Source of the DNA: Bacillota bacterium
GTDB lineage: Bacteria; Bacillota; Clostridia; Acetivibrionales; DTU013
Assembly: GCA_023411715.1 (NCBI GenBank)
Contig: JAEYOM010000162.1
Span: 1 to 16,385 of the forward strand
Length of the DNA: 16,385 nt
Direction of reading: 5' to 3'
Below are positions 7,979-14,644 of this stretch, piece by piece. The notes below the pieces were generated by a model that saw only the letters and a program-made list of their open reading frames with translations, was not told the origin of the DNA and did no database searches. The translations under genes and the position numbers were made by a program. Every line of letters starts with the position of its first letter. Position 1 is the stretch's first letter.

Positions 7979-7993
7979 GTTGCATTTACTTTG
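7979..7993 (-). repeat. 15-bp perfect inverted repeat, right copy
   Basis: GTTGCATTTACTTTG, the exact reverse complement of 6121-6135. Confidence 0.6.
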
Positions 7994-8004
7994 ACCGCCC
8001 ACCT

Positions 8005-8029
8005 ATTACCGGAGAGACTCAGTTGACAA
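8005..8029 (+). repeat. Outer imperfect direct repeat, right copy
   Basis: Starts ATTACCGGAGAG and ends CTCAGTTGACAA; partner of 6099-6123. Confidence 0.6.
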
Positions 8030-8195
8030 TTGTCGTAAACATTCCACCCGTCGATTGTGACATGTTGTTGGTCATATGATGCGGTATATGGCAATGGAAT
8101 GGCCAGATGCCCGGGTGGGGGGATACCGGAACATAGTATACATAAAGTGAATATGCTGTAACATAAACATAAATCGCAGATCAGGAGTGATAAGT

Positions 8196-8693
8196 ATGCC
8201 GACGGATATGGATCGGATGCAGGCAATGATGGCGCAGATGCATGCCCGGAATTATATGAATGATATGAGGCTGGCTCAGTATTTCCAGTCAATTGGAGCT
8301 GTTTATACGAGCAAGGCGCAGGACGAGTACAGAATGTACCTATTCCATTCGGGACAGATGCCGGGTATGGGACAACCACAGGGTGCAGGACAGATGCCGG
8401 GTATGGTACCGTCGCAAGGTGCGGGACAGATGCCGGGTATGGGACAACCGCTGGGTGTAGGGCAGATCCCGGTAGTGGGACAGCCTCAGGGTGCGGGACA
8501 GATGCCGGGTATGGTACCGTCGCAAGGTGCGGGACAGGTTCCGGTAGTAGGACAGCCTCAGGGTGCGGGACAGATGCCCGGTATGGGACAGCCTCAGGGT
8601 GCGGGACAGGTTCCGGTAGTGGGACAGCCGATAGGTCCACAGGGGCCGGGCCTGGGACAGCCGATAGGCGCAGGACTTGGGCCGGGGCTGTAG
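8196..8693 (+). CDS. Small Gly/Pro/Met/Gln-rich tandem-repeat protein, function unknown
   Basis: 165 residues. Residues 1-52 are a unique, Met-rich helical-looking head (MDRMQAMMAQMHARNYMNDM, then AQYFQSIGAVYTSKAQDEYR). From residue 53 the protein is built of about eight 12-residue units of the type GQMPGMGQPQGA, with variants GQMPGMVPSQGA and GQVPVVGQPQGA, ending in GPGLGQPIGAGLGPGL. There is no signal peptide, membrane segment or cysteine. The ATG at 8196 has AGGAG 8 bases upstream; the in-frame GTG at 8187 overlaps that site and is rejected. A strong terminator follows, so it is a single-gene unit. I do not recognise the family. Low-complexity Gly/Pro repeats are common in spore-coat, exosporium and surface proteins of Firmicutes, so a structural role is possible but unproven. 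Confidence 0.75.
   Translation: MPTDMDRMQAMMAQMHARNYMNDMRLAQYFQSIGAVYTSKAQDEYRMYLFHSGQMPGMGQPQGAGQMPGMVPSQGAGQMPGMGQPLGVGQIPVVGQPQGAGQMPGMVPSQGAGQVPVVGQPQGAGQMPGMGQPQGAGQVPVVGQPIGPQGPGLGQPIGAGLGPGL
8352..8636 (+). repeat. Tandem 36-bp coding repeats (about eight units)
   Basis: Seven full 36-base units and most of an eighth, each coding for a 12-residue GQ-x-P-x-x-x-x-x-x-G-A block. Alternating unit types (MPGM and VPVV forms) recur in a way that suggests duplication of pairs. The array is a likely site of copy-number change between strains. Confidence 0.85.
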
Positions 8694-8736
8694 CATATGC
8701 CGTGATTTAAGCAGCATGATACCGACTGAACCGGAA

Positions 8737-8767
8737 GGACCCTGTTCAATATACAGGGTTCTTTTTT
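8737..8767 (+). terminator. Factor-independent terminator after the repeat-protein gene
   Basis: ACCCTG pairs with CAGGGT around a 9-base loop (stem extendable by G-T and G-C outside), followed by TCTTTTTT. It lies 44 bases after the stop codon. Confidence 0.88.
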
Positions 8768-8791
8768 ATACATCGTTTTTATACATTTTTC

Positions 8792-8822
8792 TTGACTTGG
8801 AGTAAGCTCCAGGTGATATGAT
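8792..8822 (+). promoter_or_regulatory. MerR-type promoter with 19-bp spacer and operator dyad
   Basis: TTGACT (8792-8797) and TATGAT (8817-8822) are separated by 19 bases, longer than the optimum, as is usual for MerR-activated promoters. The spacer carries the dyad CTTGGAG-TAAG-CTCCAGG (8796-8813), which closely resembles operators of AdhR-like MerR regulators. The regulator gene starts 23 bases downstream, so autoregulation is likely. Confidence 0.8.
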
Positions 8823-8845
8823 ATCGGTATCGGAGGTGAAACCGC

Positions 8846-9199
8846 ATGACTATTGCAGAAGTTAGTGAAAAGTATGATATTACCCAGGATACGCTCCGTT
8901 ATTATGAACGTATCGGATTGATCCCCCGGGTGAACCGGAATAAAAGCGGGATCAGGGATTTCCTAGAGGAAGACCGGAGATGGGTCGAGTTTATCAAATG
9001 TATGCGGAGCGCAGGCCTTCCGATCGAAACGCTGATGGAATATGTCAGGCTGTATCAGCAGGGCGACGAAACCATAGAGGCAAGAAAAAAGATCTTAATG
9101 GAACAGCGCAGGCAGCTGATAAAAAGAATGGAAGATATGAAAGAAACTTTGGAGCGGCTGGATTATAAAATTGCCAAGTATGAGCAGGGGGCAGTTTGA
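8846..9199 (+). CDS. MerR-family transcriptional regulator (AdhR/carbonyl-stress-like)
   Basis: 117 residues. The N-terminal winged helix-turn-helix is clear: MTIAEVSEKYDITQDTLRYY, then ERIGLIP at the wing and FLEEDRRWVEFIKCMRSAG. Residues 75-113 form a dimerisation coiled coil (ILMEQRRQLIKRMEDMKETL) and the effector part is very short. There is no metal-binding cysteine pair at the C-terminus; the single Cys at residue 52 (FIKCMRSAG) is where AdhR-type regulators carry a cysteine that senses aldehydes. GGAGGTGA precedes the ATG by about 7 bases. It lies 59 bases before the aldo/keto reductase gene on the same strand with no terminator between, so it probably controls that gene and the next one. 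The effector is inferred, not shown. Confidence 0.9.
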   Translation: MTIAEVSEKYDITQDTLRYYERIGLIPRVNRNKSGIRDFLEEDRRWVEFIKCMRSAGLPIETLMEYVRLYQQGDETIEARKKILMEQRRQLIKRMEDMKETLERLDYKIAKYEQGAV

Positions 9200-9258
9200 G
9201 TTAAAGAATCAGTGAAGTCAGGTAAAACGTAAAACTCTAAACGGCTGAGGGAGGAAAC

Positions 9259-10371
9259 ATGATGAAAAAACTGGGTTTTGGCATGATGCGTCTGCCGCTG
9301 ATTAATCAGGGAGATCCGAAAAGTATCGATCAGAAGCTTGTAAACAAAATGGTTGATTATTTCATTGAAAAAGGATTTACCTATTTTGACACGGCATATC
9401 CGTATCATCAGGGAATGAGTGAGGTCGCGGCCAGAAAGGCGCTTGTGGAAAGACATCCAAGGGAATCGTTCACTATAGCCGATAAGATGCCGACCTGGAT
9501 GATAACAAAGAATGAAGACTACAGGAGAATTTTCAGCGAGCAGTTGGAGAAATGCGGGGTCGAATATTTTGACTATTATCTGCTGCATACGCTTGGCGTA
9601 ACGCTTTACACTAATTCCGTAAAATACGGCGGCTTCGAGTTCATGAAGGAGTTGAAAAAGGAAGGCAAGGCAAAGCATATAGGCTTCTCCTTCCACGACA
9701 AGGCCGAAGTGCTGGACCGGATACTGACGGAGCATCCGGAGATGGAGTTCGTGCAGCTCCAGATAAACTATATAGACTGGGACAACGAAGGCATCGAGTC
9801 GCGCAAGTGCTATGAAGTCGCAACAAAACACAGGAAGCCCGTCATCGTAATGGAACCTGTAAAAGGAGGTTCTCTTGCAAGCATACCCGATGAAGCTGAG
9901 AAGCTTTTTAAAGGTTATCACCCGGATATGAGCGTGGCATCGTGGGCTGTACGGTTCACAGCCTCACTGGAAAATGTATTCATGGTGCTCAGCGGTATGA
10001 GCGACTATGAGCAGGTCGTCGATAACATAAGCTATATGCAGGATATGAAATCCTTGAACGACGAAGAAAAGGAGCTCGTCAATCTGGCTGCCGGTATAAT
10101 AAACAACGTTACCGTGATACCGTGCACCGCGTGCCAGTATTGCGTAGAAGGCTGTCCTAAGAAGATACCAATACCGAAATACTTTTCGCTTTACAATAAC
10201 CAGAAGCAATTCAGGCTGGTGCCTTCCCACAGGAATAACTACAACAATCTTTCACAGGAATTCGGCAAAGCTTCCGACTGTATCAGCTGCAGGCAATGTG
10301 AAAAGCACTGTCCGCAGCACATCGGCATCGTCGAACAGCTGAAAGAGGTATCCAGGGTCTTTGATGCGTAG
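9259..10371 (+). CDS. Aldo/keto reductase with C-terminal 2[4Fe-4S] ferredoxin domain
   Basis: 370 residues. The AKR barrel occupies about residues 1-265 with the catalytic set D44 and Y49 (FDTAYPYH), K76 (ADKMP) and H110 (LLHTL). The tail has two cysteine clusters: C289, C292, C295, C299 (CTACQYCVEGCP) and C341, C344, C347, C351 (CISCRQCEKHCP), each suited to a [4Fe-4S] cluster. This architecture is common in anaerobic Firmicutes. It suggests reduction of an aldehyde or ketone with electrons passed through Fe-S centres in addition to or instead of NAD(P)H; the substrate is unknown. GGAGG precedes the first ATG by 4 bases and the second (9262) by 7, so either may be the start. It sits between the MerR regulator and the hydrolase gene in one probable operon. 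Confidence 0.92.
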   Translation: MMKKLGFGMMRLPLINQGDPKSIDQKLVNKMVDYFIEKGFTYFDTAYPYHQGMSEVAARKALVERHPRESFTIADKMPTWMITKNEDYRRIFSEQLEKCGVEYFDYYLLHTLGVTLYTNSVKYGGFEFMKELKKEGKAKHIGFSFHDKAEVLDRILTEHPEMEFVQLQINYIDWDNEGIESRKCYEVATKHRKPVIVMEPVKGGSLASIPDEAEKLFKGYHPDMSVASWAVRFTASLENVFMVLSGMSDYEQVVDNISYMQDMKSLNDEEKELVNLAAGIINNVTVIPCTACQYCVEGCPKKIPIPKYFSLYNNQKQFRLVPSHRNNYNNLSQEFGKASDCISCRQCEKHCPQHIGIVEQLKEVSRVFDA

Positions 10372-10401
10372 AAACCATATTAATCAGGAGGCATATAATT
10401 T

Positions 10402-11172
10402 ATGAGCTTCAACACAATTCCAATAACAACCGGCGTATGGGAGATCACAGACGGGACTGCAGAATCCCCTGACTTCGTGGATATCTATCTCGTTGAGGGA
10501 AGCGTTAAAGCGCTGGTAATAGATGCCGGTATCAGCGGGTCGGATCTGTCGGGCTACATAAGGACTCTGACAAAAAAGCCTGTTGAACTGGCGCTTACCC
10601 ATGGGCATTACGACCATATAGCCTCGGCCCTCCAATTCGAAAAGGTATACATGTCCTCAAAGGATTTCGACCTGATAAAACCGTATACACCCTTTAAGGA
10701 TTTCGAATCCTCAGGTATTAAGGACCTTAAAGGCGGGGAGATATTTGATCTGGGAGGCTGTAAGCTCGAAGTTATCGCTCTTCCCGGCCATACCCCGGGA
10801 TCTGTGGTCCTGCTCGACAGGGAGAGACAGCTGCTTTTTGCCGGGGACGCCATGGGCTCGGCATCATTATGGATGCAGCTGCCCGAAAGCGGTACGGTCG
10901 AGGAATTCAGGGACGAAATGAGAAAGTTTGAGAAATCTCTCGAAAGCCTGACTGATCTTAAGCCTTATCTGGGCCACAACTGCCTGATGGGACGTAAACC
11001 GGACAATGCTTACATCACCGATACGCGCATAGCTGCAGAAAAAATAGTATCTGGCGAATTGACAGGCGTACCTACCGAGAGAAATGAGTTCCCCGGCGCC
11101 GTGACTGTTTCCTGGGGACAGATGACGGATTTCCTTTACCGTCCGGAAAAGATAAGTCGATATGTCAAGTGA
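10402..11172 (+). CDS. Metallo-beta-lactamase-fold hydrolase (glyoxalase II-like superfamily)
   Basis: 256 residues. Metal ligands of the MBL fold are all visible: THGHYDH (H67, H69, D71, H72), GHTPGS (H130), AGDAM (D149) and GHN (H192). The fold binds two metals and hydrolyses thioesters, lactones, phosphodiesters or similar bonds; the substrate here cannot be read from sequence. There is no signal peptide, so it is cytoplasmic. It starts 30 bases after the aldo/keto reductase stop, with AGGAGG about 10 bases upstream of the ATG. Co-transcription behind a MerR/AdhR-like regulator suggests a role in handling a reactive carbonyl or its thiol adduct, but this is inference. Confidence 0.87.
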   Translation: MSFNTIPITTGVWEITDGTAESPDFVDIYLVEGSVKALVIDAGISGSDLSGYIRTLTKKPVELALTHGHYDHIASALQFEKVYMSSKDFDLIKPYTPFKDFESSGIKDLKGGEIFDLGGCKLEVIALPGHTPGSVVLLDRERQLLFAGDAMGSASLWMQLPESGTVEEFRDEMRKFEKSLESLTDLKPYLGHNCLMGRKPDNAYITDTRIAAEKIVSGELTGVPTERNEFPGAVTVSWGQMTDFLYRPEKISRYVK

Positions 11173-11233
11173 CGCCAGCGAGAGGATTACTGCATACATG
11201 ATTTATATCATGGGTCGGTGAAAAAATCCATGT

Positions 11234-11273
11234 AAAAACCAAGGCTTTCAAAGCAAATTACTTTGAAAGCCTT
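11234..11273 (-). terminator. Strong hairpin between the hydrolase gene and tRNA-Arg, probable terminator
   Basis: GGCTTTCAAAG pairs perfectly with CTTTGAAAGCC around a 7-base loop, extended by two A-T pairs. On the minus strand it is followed by GG and then TTTTT, and it begins 10 bases after the 3' end of the tRNA, so it most likely ends the tRNA transcript. On the plus strand only TTTG follows, so it may also stop the hydrolase operon less efficiently. Confidence 0.75.
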
Positions 11274-11282
11274 TGAAAATAC

Positions 11283-11357
11283 TGGCGCCCCGGACAGGAA
11301 TCGAACCCGCATCAGCGGAACCGGAATCCGCTACCTTATCCATTAGGCCACCGGGGC
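11283..11357 (-). tRNA. tRNA-Arg (anticodon CCG)
   Basis: On the minus strand the acceptor stem GCCCCGG pairs with CCGGGGC, the anticodon stem GCGGA pairs with TCCGC around loop TTCCGGT, which places CCG at the anticodon (reads CGG), and the T loop is TTCGATT. The T stem is weak, with two G-T pairs. The discriminator base is G and CCA is encoded. Total 75 bases including CCA. Confidence 0.95.
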
Positions 11358-11418
11358 ATATTATCCGGAAATTGAGGCAAATCCGTAATAAGTTATATCA
11401 GGATCGCTCCACAACTAT

Positions 11419-11445
11419 ATTATAGCAAAAAACGAAGTTTTACAA
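11419..11445 (-). promoter_or_regulatory. Possible promoter of tRNA-Arg
   Basis: On the minus strand a perfect TATAAT (11424-11419) lies about 60 bases upstream of the tRNA, with TTGTAA (11445-11440) at a short 15-base spacing. It is the best candidate between the upstream membrane-protein gene and the tRNA. Confidence 0.45.
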
Positions 11446-11544
11446 CCCGGTTGCAGCAGATATTTTTGGAAGTCAAACCGCAGAAGCTGTTAGCCATATC
11501 AACTGATGGCTCGGTAAGCACGCAGGACAACCAGGCCTCCGATT

Positions 11545-12243
11545 TCATCTGAACAGCTTGAGCACCCAGTTCATGATCTGCATGTCGAAAACCATATTGA
11601 AAATGAAATTCCATGTGAACACGATGATAAAGGTCAACCTCCTGAATACGGGATTAAACCGGAACAGCACATTTATCCCCCTCGTCAGTATTGCCGAAGC
11701 CCAGATAAAAATCAGCATGAGCAGGATCAATGCCAGGTTCTGCATCCACATAGGACTGCTATCAGTTATATCTCGCATCAGGATATAATAAAGAACTGCC
11801 TGCACAGGGATTATTATAAAATGCAGTATGATATACGCCTTGATTACCTTTATCAAAGATGCATTATGCACTACAGGCGCCTTACTTTCAGGGCGGGGAG
11901 AAAAAGAGGCGAAATTTTCACCATCGTCCTCTTCGCTCATTACAACGTCCTTCTTCTTCAGATATGAAAAAATATCATAAAGCGGCACACCCATGAAAAC
12001 TACATCGATGCAACCGAGAAGTAGTATGGCGAATACAGCCATGAAGATATTGAACAGCATGTCGTTGACTGGCTTTCCGGTAATCAGAAGCTTCACGACG
12101 CTGTTTATATCCGGCAGCAGGAAATCGATCGCACCGACCATTATGGCGCCGGCAATCAAGGTAGCTTTCCTGTCCGTAAGGTTTTCATAAAATCTGGCTG
12201 GGTACACCAGTACGTCCTTAAGTCTGGCCATGAATCTGTTCAT
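11545..12243 (-). CDS. Multi-pass membrane protein, function unknown (Yip1-like)
   Basis: About 232 residues. There are about five hydrophobic segments: ATLIAGAIMVGAIDFLL, MLFNIFMAVFAILLLG with the following CIDVVFMGVPLY, IKAYIILHFIIIPVQAVLYY, ALILLMLIFIWASAIL, and LTFIIVFTWNFIFNMVF. Between the second and third is an acidic cytoplasmic-looking loop (MSEEDDGENF). The N-terminal amphipathic lead-in (RLKDVLVYPARFYENL) resembles bacterial Yip1-domain membrane proteins, but I see no diagnostic motif and do not assign a function. The ATG at 12243 was chosen because GGGGAGA lies just upstream; the frame extends to a GTG at 12258 that would cover that site. It is a single gene on the minus strand between the tRNA and the divergently read manA. 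Confidence 0.75.
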   Translation of the reverse strand: MNRFMARLKDVLVYPARFYENLTDRKATLIAGAIMVGAIDFLLPDINSVVKLLITGKPVNDMLFNIFMAVFAILLLGCIDVVFMGVPLYDIFSYLKKKDVVMSEEDDGENFASFSPRPESKAPVVHNASLIKVIKAYIILHFIIIPVQAVLYYILMRDITDSSPMWMQNLALILLMLIFIWASAILTRGINVLFRFNPVFRRLTFIIVFTWNFIFNMVFDMQIMNWVLKLFR

Positions 12244-12294
12244 ATATTCTCCCCGCACGATGGATATTACCCGCGTCTCAATTGGTTATTAATA

Positions 12295-12323
12295 ATAATA
12301 TAACTTGCCGGAAGCAAAATCAA
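12295..12323 (-). promoter_or_regulatory. Probable promoter of the membrane-protein gene
   Basis: On the minus strand TTGATT (12323-12318), a 17-base spacer and TATTAT (12300-12295), about 50 bases before the start codon at 12243. Confidence 0.45.
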
Positions 12324-12419
12324 TGTTGTTGCGAACAATACAAGCAATTGTATATGATCCTTGAACACTTTTTTTAATTTGCGCAAAATGCCGGGAAAAC
12401 TCTTATTCAAGCTCATATA

Positions 12420-12448
12420 TTGAACTGATAAGTATAATATTGTATACT
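12420..12448 (+). promoter_or_regulatory. Probable sigma-A promoter of manA
   Basis: TTGAAC (12420-12425), exactly 17 bases, then TATACT (12443-12448). The transcript would start near 12455, giving a leader of about 95 bases before the ATG at 12551. I see no known riboswitch fold in that leader. Confidence 0.6.
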
Positions 12449-12550
12449 ATTTCAGTAATTTAAGCGTACAAAATGTTAGCAATAGTTCCAATATATACCT
12501 GTGGGTTGCCTATCCTGATAAGCTGCGGGAAGGCGTATTGGGGAGTTAAT

Positions 12551-13669
12551 ATGCTGTATCCTCTCAAATTCAAACCATTGTATAAGGACTATGTCTGGGG
12601 AGGAAGAAATCTGGCGCTGCTTGGCAAGATCCTTCCCGAAGAGGGAATCGTTGCTGAGAGCTGGGAGGTCGCCTGCCACAAAAACGGTGCGAGTATTGTT
12701 GCAAACGGGGAATACGAAGGCGTCCCGCTGCCCGATCTCATAAAGCAGCTCCGCCGGCAGCTGATAGGCACTTCGGTTTCACAGAAGGACGCAGATAAGT
12801 TTCCGCTTCTTGTCAAATTCATTGACGCCGAAAGCAATCTTTCGGTTCAGGTACATCCTGACGACGCATTCGCAAATACATATGAAAATGGCGAATATGG
12901 CAAAAACGAAGCATGGTACGTGGTAAGCGCCAGACCTGGTTCAAAATTGGTGTATGACGTCATACCCGGTACTACACGCGAGAAATTTGCGGCAGCTATC
13001 GTGGAAAACAATGTGGAAAGCTGTCTTAAGACTATCGAAGCATTTGCGGGAGATGTGATCGACATCCCAGCCGGTATGATCCATTCGATCGGCAAGGGTA
13101 TCATATTAGTCGAAATTTAACAAAATTCGGATACGACGTACAGAGTATACGATTACGGTCGTGTCGGCAGGCAGCTTAATACTGAAAAAGCGCTTCAGGT
13201 GATAGATTTTGCTTCGGAAGGACGTTCGGAAAAATATGCGGGGATCAGGCTGGAACTGGGTGCAGGCTGCACAAAAAGGATAGTTACAGCCAATCGGCAC
13301 TTTTGTATGGAAATCTACGTAATAAAGGGTAATGTATCAGAAAATGCGGACGGAAGCAAGTTTGCCATTTATATATTTACCACAGGCAGCGGAGCCATAA
13401 GCTGGAGGCATAATGGACAGCACTGCGAAATTCCGGCTGGCGCAGGTGAGTCTGTTCTGATCCCTGCCGCCATGGGAGATTATATACTTTCCGGTTCGTT
13501 TACAGCGCTTAAAACATATTTACCCGATATTGAGGCTGATATCCTGAAGCCCCTTTTAAGCGCAGGGAATTCCCTGGACGAGATAGTTACCGGTATCGGG
13601 GGACTTAAGCCCGCACTTTCATTTAATACAGGCGGGCCCGCAGGATCTGTTCACATAATCAATATTTAA
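12551..13669 (+). pseudogene. manA: Class I mannose-6-phosphate isomerase gene interrupted by an in-frame TAA
   Basis: Without the stop this frame would code for 372 residues, a normal length for Firmicute ManA, which interconverts mannose-6-phosphate and fructose-6-phosphate. The start MLYPLKFKPLYKDYVWGGRN is typical, and GGGGAG lies 5 bases before the ATG at 12551. Zinc-site residues Q100 and H102 (SVQVHPDD), E120 (NEAWYV) and H178 (GMIHSIGKG) are present. Codon 190 (13118-13120) is TAA where relatives have the first Gln of EIQQNSDTTYR. The reading frame then continues without any shift, including the conserved NSDTTYRVYDYGR with the expected active-site Arg, to a natural stop at 13667-13669. 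One C-to-T change explains the break. The truncated 189-residue product lacks that Arg and the C-terminal cupin, so it is probably inactive. Alternatives are a sequencing error or strain-level polymorphism. Confidence 0.9.
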
Positions 13670-13724
13670 GAAATATTTAATCGAAATTTGTCGAAATGTT
13701 TTTCTGACATTTTTTGTATAAAAG

Positions 13725-13754
13725 TTTCCATTAATTTCATTGCTGTGATATACT
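13725..13754 (+). promoter_or_regulatory. Possible promoter of the GGDEF gene
   Basis: TATACT (13749-13754) with a weak TTTCCA (13725-13730) 18 bases upstream. The -10 box overlaps the first arm of the inverted repeat at 13752-13794. Confidence 0.35.
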
Positions 13755-13794
13755 ACCATATGGTTCTATACAAATTATGTAAATATATGGTAGT
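13752..13794. promoter_or_regulatory. 10-bp perfect inverted repeat upstream of the GGDEF gene
   Basis: ACTACCATAT (13752-13761) and ATATGGTAGT (13785-13794) are exact complements separated by 23 bases. The position, from the -10 box to about 20 bases before the start codon, fits an operator or a 5' leader hairpin. The second arm ends close to the CGGAG ribosome site. Confidence 0.55.
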
Positions 13795-13813
13795 TTTAAC
13801 GGAGTAAGTCAAA

Positions 13814-14566
13814 ATGAATAAAAATAGCGGGCTAACTTATTGGGGCAGACTACTGCTCATTGCGGCGGGCGTCTGCTTTGGTATTGCAGTTTTCCTCATT
13901 TCGAACCTTATGGCAAAAGGAAGCCATATGGTATGGAGCATAATCACGGCGATCCTGTCCGGGTTTTTAGCAAGTTATGCTTCCATAGTCACAATGTATT
14001 ACCTATCTTACAAAAGAACCATAAAACCGGTAGATATAAAAGACAATAGCAATCCATTGCACACATCTGACGATAATTTCAACAGAAGTTTTCTTGACCA
14101 GTTTCTGAACAGCGAGGTCGAGGCTGCAAAAGCCGAGGATAAGCCGGTAAGCGTCATAATGGCCGATCTCGACCATTTCAAGGACATAAACAGTATGTAT
14201 GGACATACTGTCGGCGACCATATCCTTGCGATCTTCACGCAGGCAGTACTGAGATGCATGAGACCGACCGATTTTATAGCACGTTACGGCGGAGACCAGA
14301 TAATAATCGTCCTTCCCGGCACCGACGTAGAAGACGCCAAAAGCATTGCGGAACATCTCAGGGAGGAAGTTTCAAAGACTTACGTACCTCCAGTCGACGG
14401 CGTCGTTATCTCCTCCATTTACTGCAGTACCGGCGTATCTGCGTACCCGACCCTGAGCGACGATAAGAACACGCTTGTCAGGACATCCGATCTGGCGCTC
14501 CATCTTGCCAAGCAAGCAGGCAGGAATTGCACAAAGGTTTACAAGCAGGAAATATCAGTTAAATGA
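13814..14566 (+). CDS. Membrane-anchored GGDEF protein with degenerate GGDQI active site and intact I-site
   Basis: 250 residues. Two N-terminal membrane segments (about 12-34 and 39-65) are followed by a linker and a GGDEF domain (about 105-245). The metal and substrate motif is present (MADLDHFKDINSMYGHTVGD: D118, N126, D135). The active-site signature reads RYGGDQI (157-163) in place of GG(D/E)EF, so the catalytic-position Glu is Gln. The allosteric I-site RxxD is intact (R150-P-T-D153), five residues before the signature. The family makes c-di-GMP from two GTP; loss of that Glu usually abolishes synthesis, and such proteins often serve as c-di-GMP or GTP sensors instead. CGGAG lies upstream of the ATG. 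It is a single gene with terminators downstream. The sensor role is inference. Confidence 0.88.
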   Translation: MNKNSGLTYWGRLLLIAAGVCFGIAVFLISNLMAKGSHMVWSIITAILSGFLASYASIVTMYYLSYKRTIKPVDIKDNSNPLHTSDDNFNRSFLDQFLNSEVEAAKAEDKPVSVIMADLDHFKDINSMYGHTVGDHILAIFTQAVLRCMRPTDFIARYGGDQIIIVLPGTDVEDAKSIAEHLREEVSKTYVPPVDGVVISSIYCSTGVSAYPTLSDDKNTLVRTSDLALHLAKQAGRNCTKVYKQEISVK

Positions 14567-14581
14567 ACGGCACACCACATC

Positions 14582-14616
14582 AAAGGCTGCCTTACGACTT
14601 ACGCAAGACAGCCTTT
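14582..14616 (+). terminator. Hairpin after the GGDEF gene
   Basis: AAAGGCTG pairs with CAGCCTTT, with an extra CTT/AAG pairing inside, 15 bases after the stop. No T run beyond CCTTT follows, so termination by this hairpin alone is uncertain. Confidence 0.5.
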
Positions 14617-14644
14617 ATAATGGACTATAGTGAAATCTTGTTCT

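Larger units (their letters stand above)
7739..8195. other. Intergenic region after the IS30 transposase gene
   Basis: 457 bases without a supported gene. It holds the right-hand copies of all the nested repeats (7755-7769, 7868-7887, 7979-7993, 8005-8029). On the minus strand a frame is open through here (about 60 residues, including GNRWAVKVNATFDRV and LQLVIPNEVRKGSK) and reads protein-like, but it has no start of its own and continues only into the reverse of the repeat gene at 8196. It may be a remnant of an older coding sequence. The last 100 bases must hold the promoter of the 8196 gene. Confidence 0.5.

Noticed and set aside
8352..8636. 36-bp repeats as a CRISPR array
   Set aside because: The units are directly adjacent with no spacers, stay in frame and encode a regular 12-residue motif. 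No cas gene is present.
9163..9921. Open frame of 252 codons on the minus strand
   Set aside because: Opposite the aldo/keto reductase, which has full catalytic and Fe-S motifs; an antisense shadow.
11283..11357. tRNA-Arg as an attachment site of an integrated element
   Set aside because: No repeat of the tRNA 3' end was seen nearby and no integrase gene is in the window.
12455..12550. Riboswitch in the manA leader
   Set aside because: The leader is under 100 bases and I could not match it to a known c-di-GMP or other riboswitch core.
13118..13120. Recoded stop (selenocysteine or pyrrolysine) in manA
   Set aside because: The codon is TAA, not TGA or TAG, and relatives have Gln here; no recoding element is visible.
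13199..13669. Separate gene starting at GTG 13199
   Set aside because: It has no ribosome site, and its product is the exact C-terminal continuation of ManA in the same frame.
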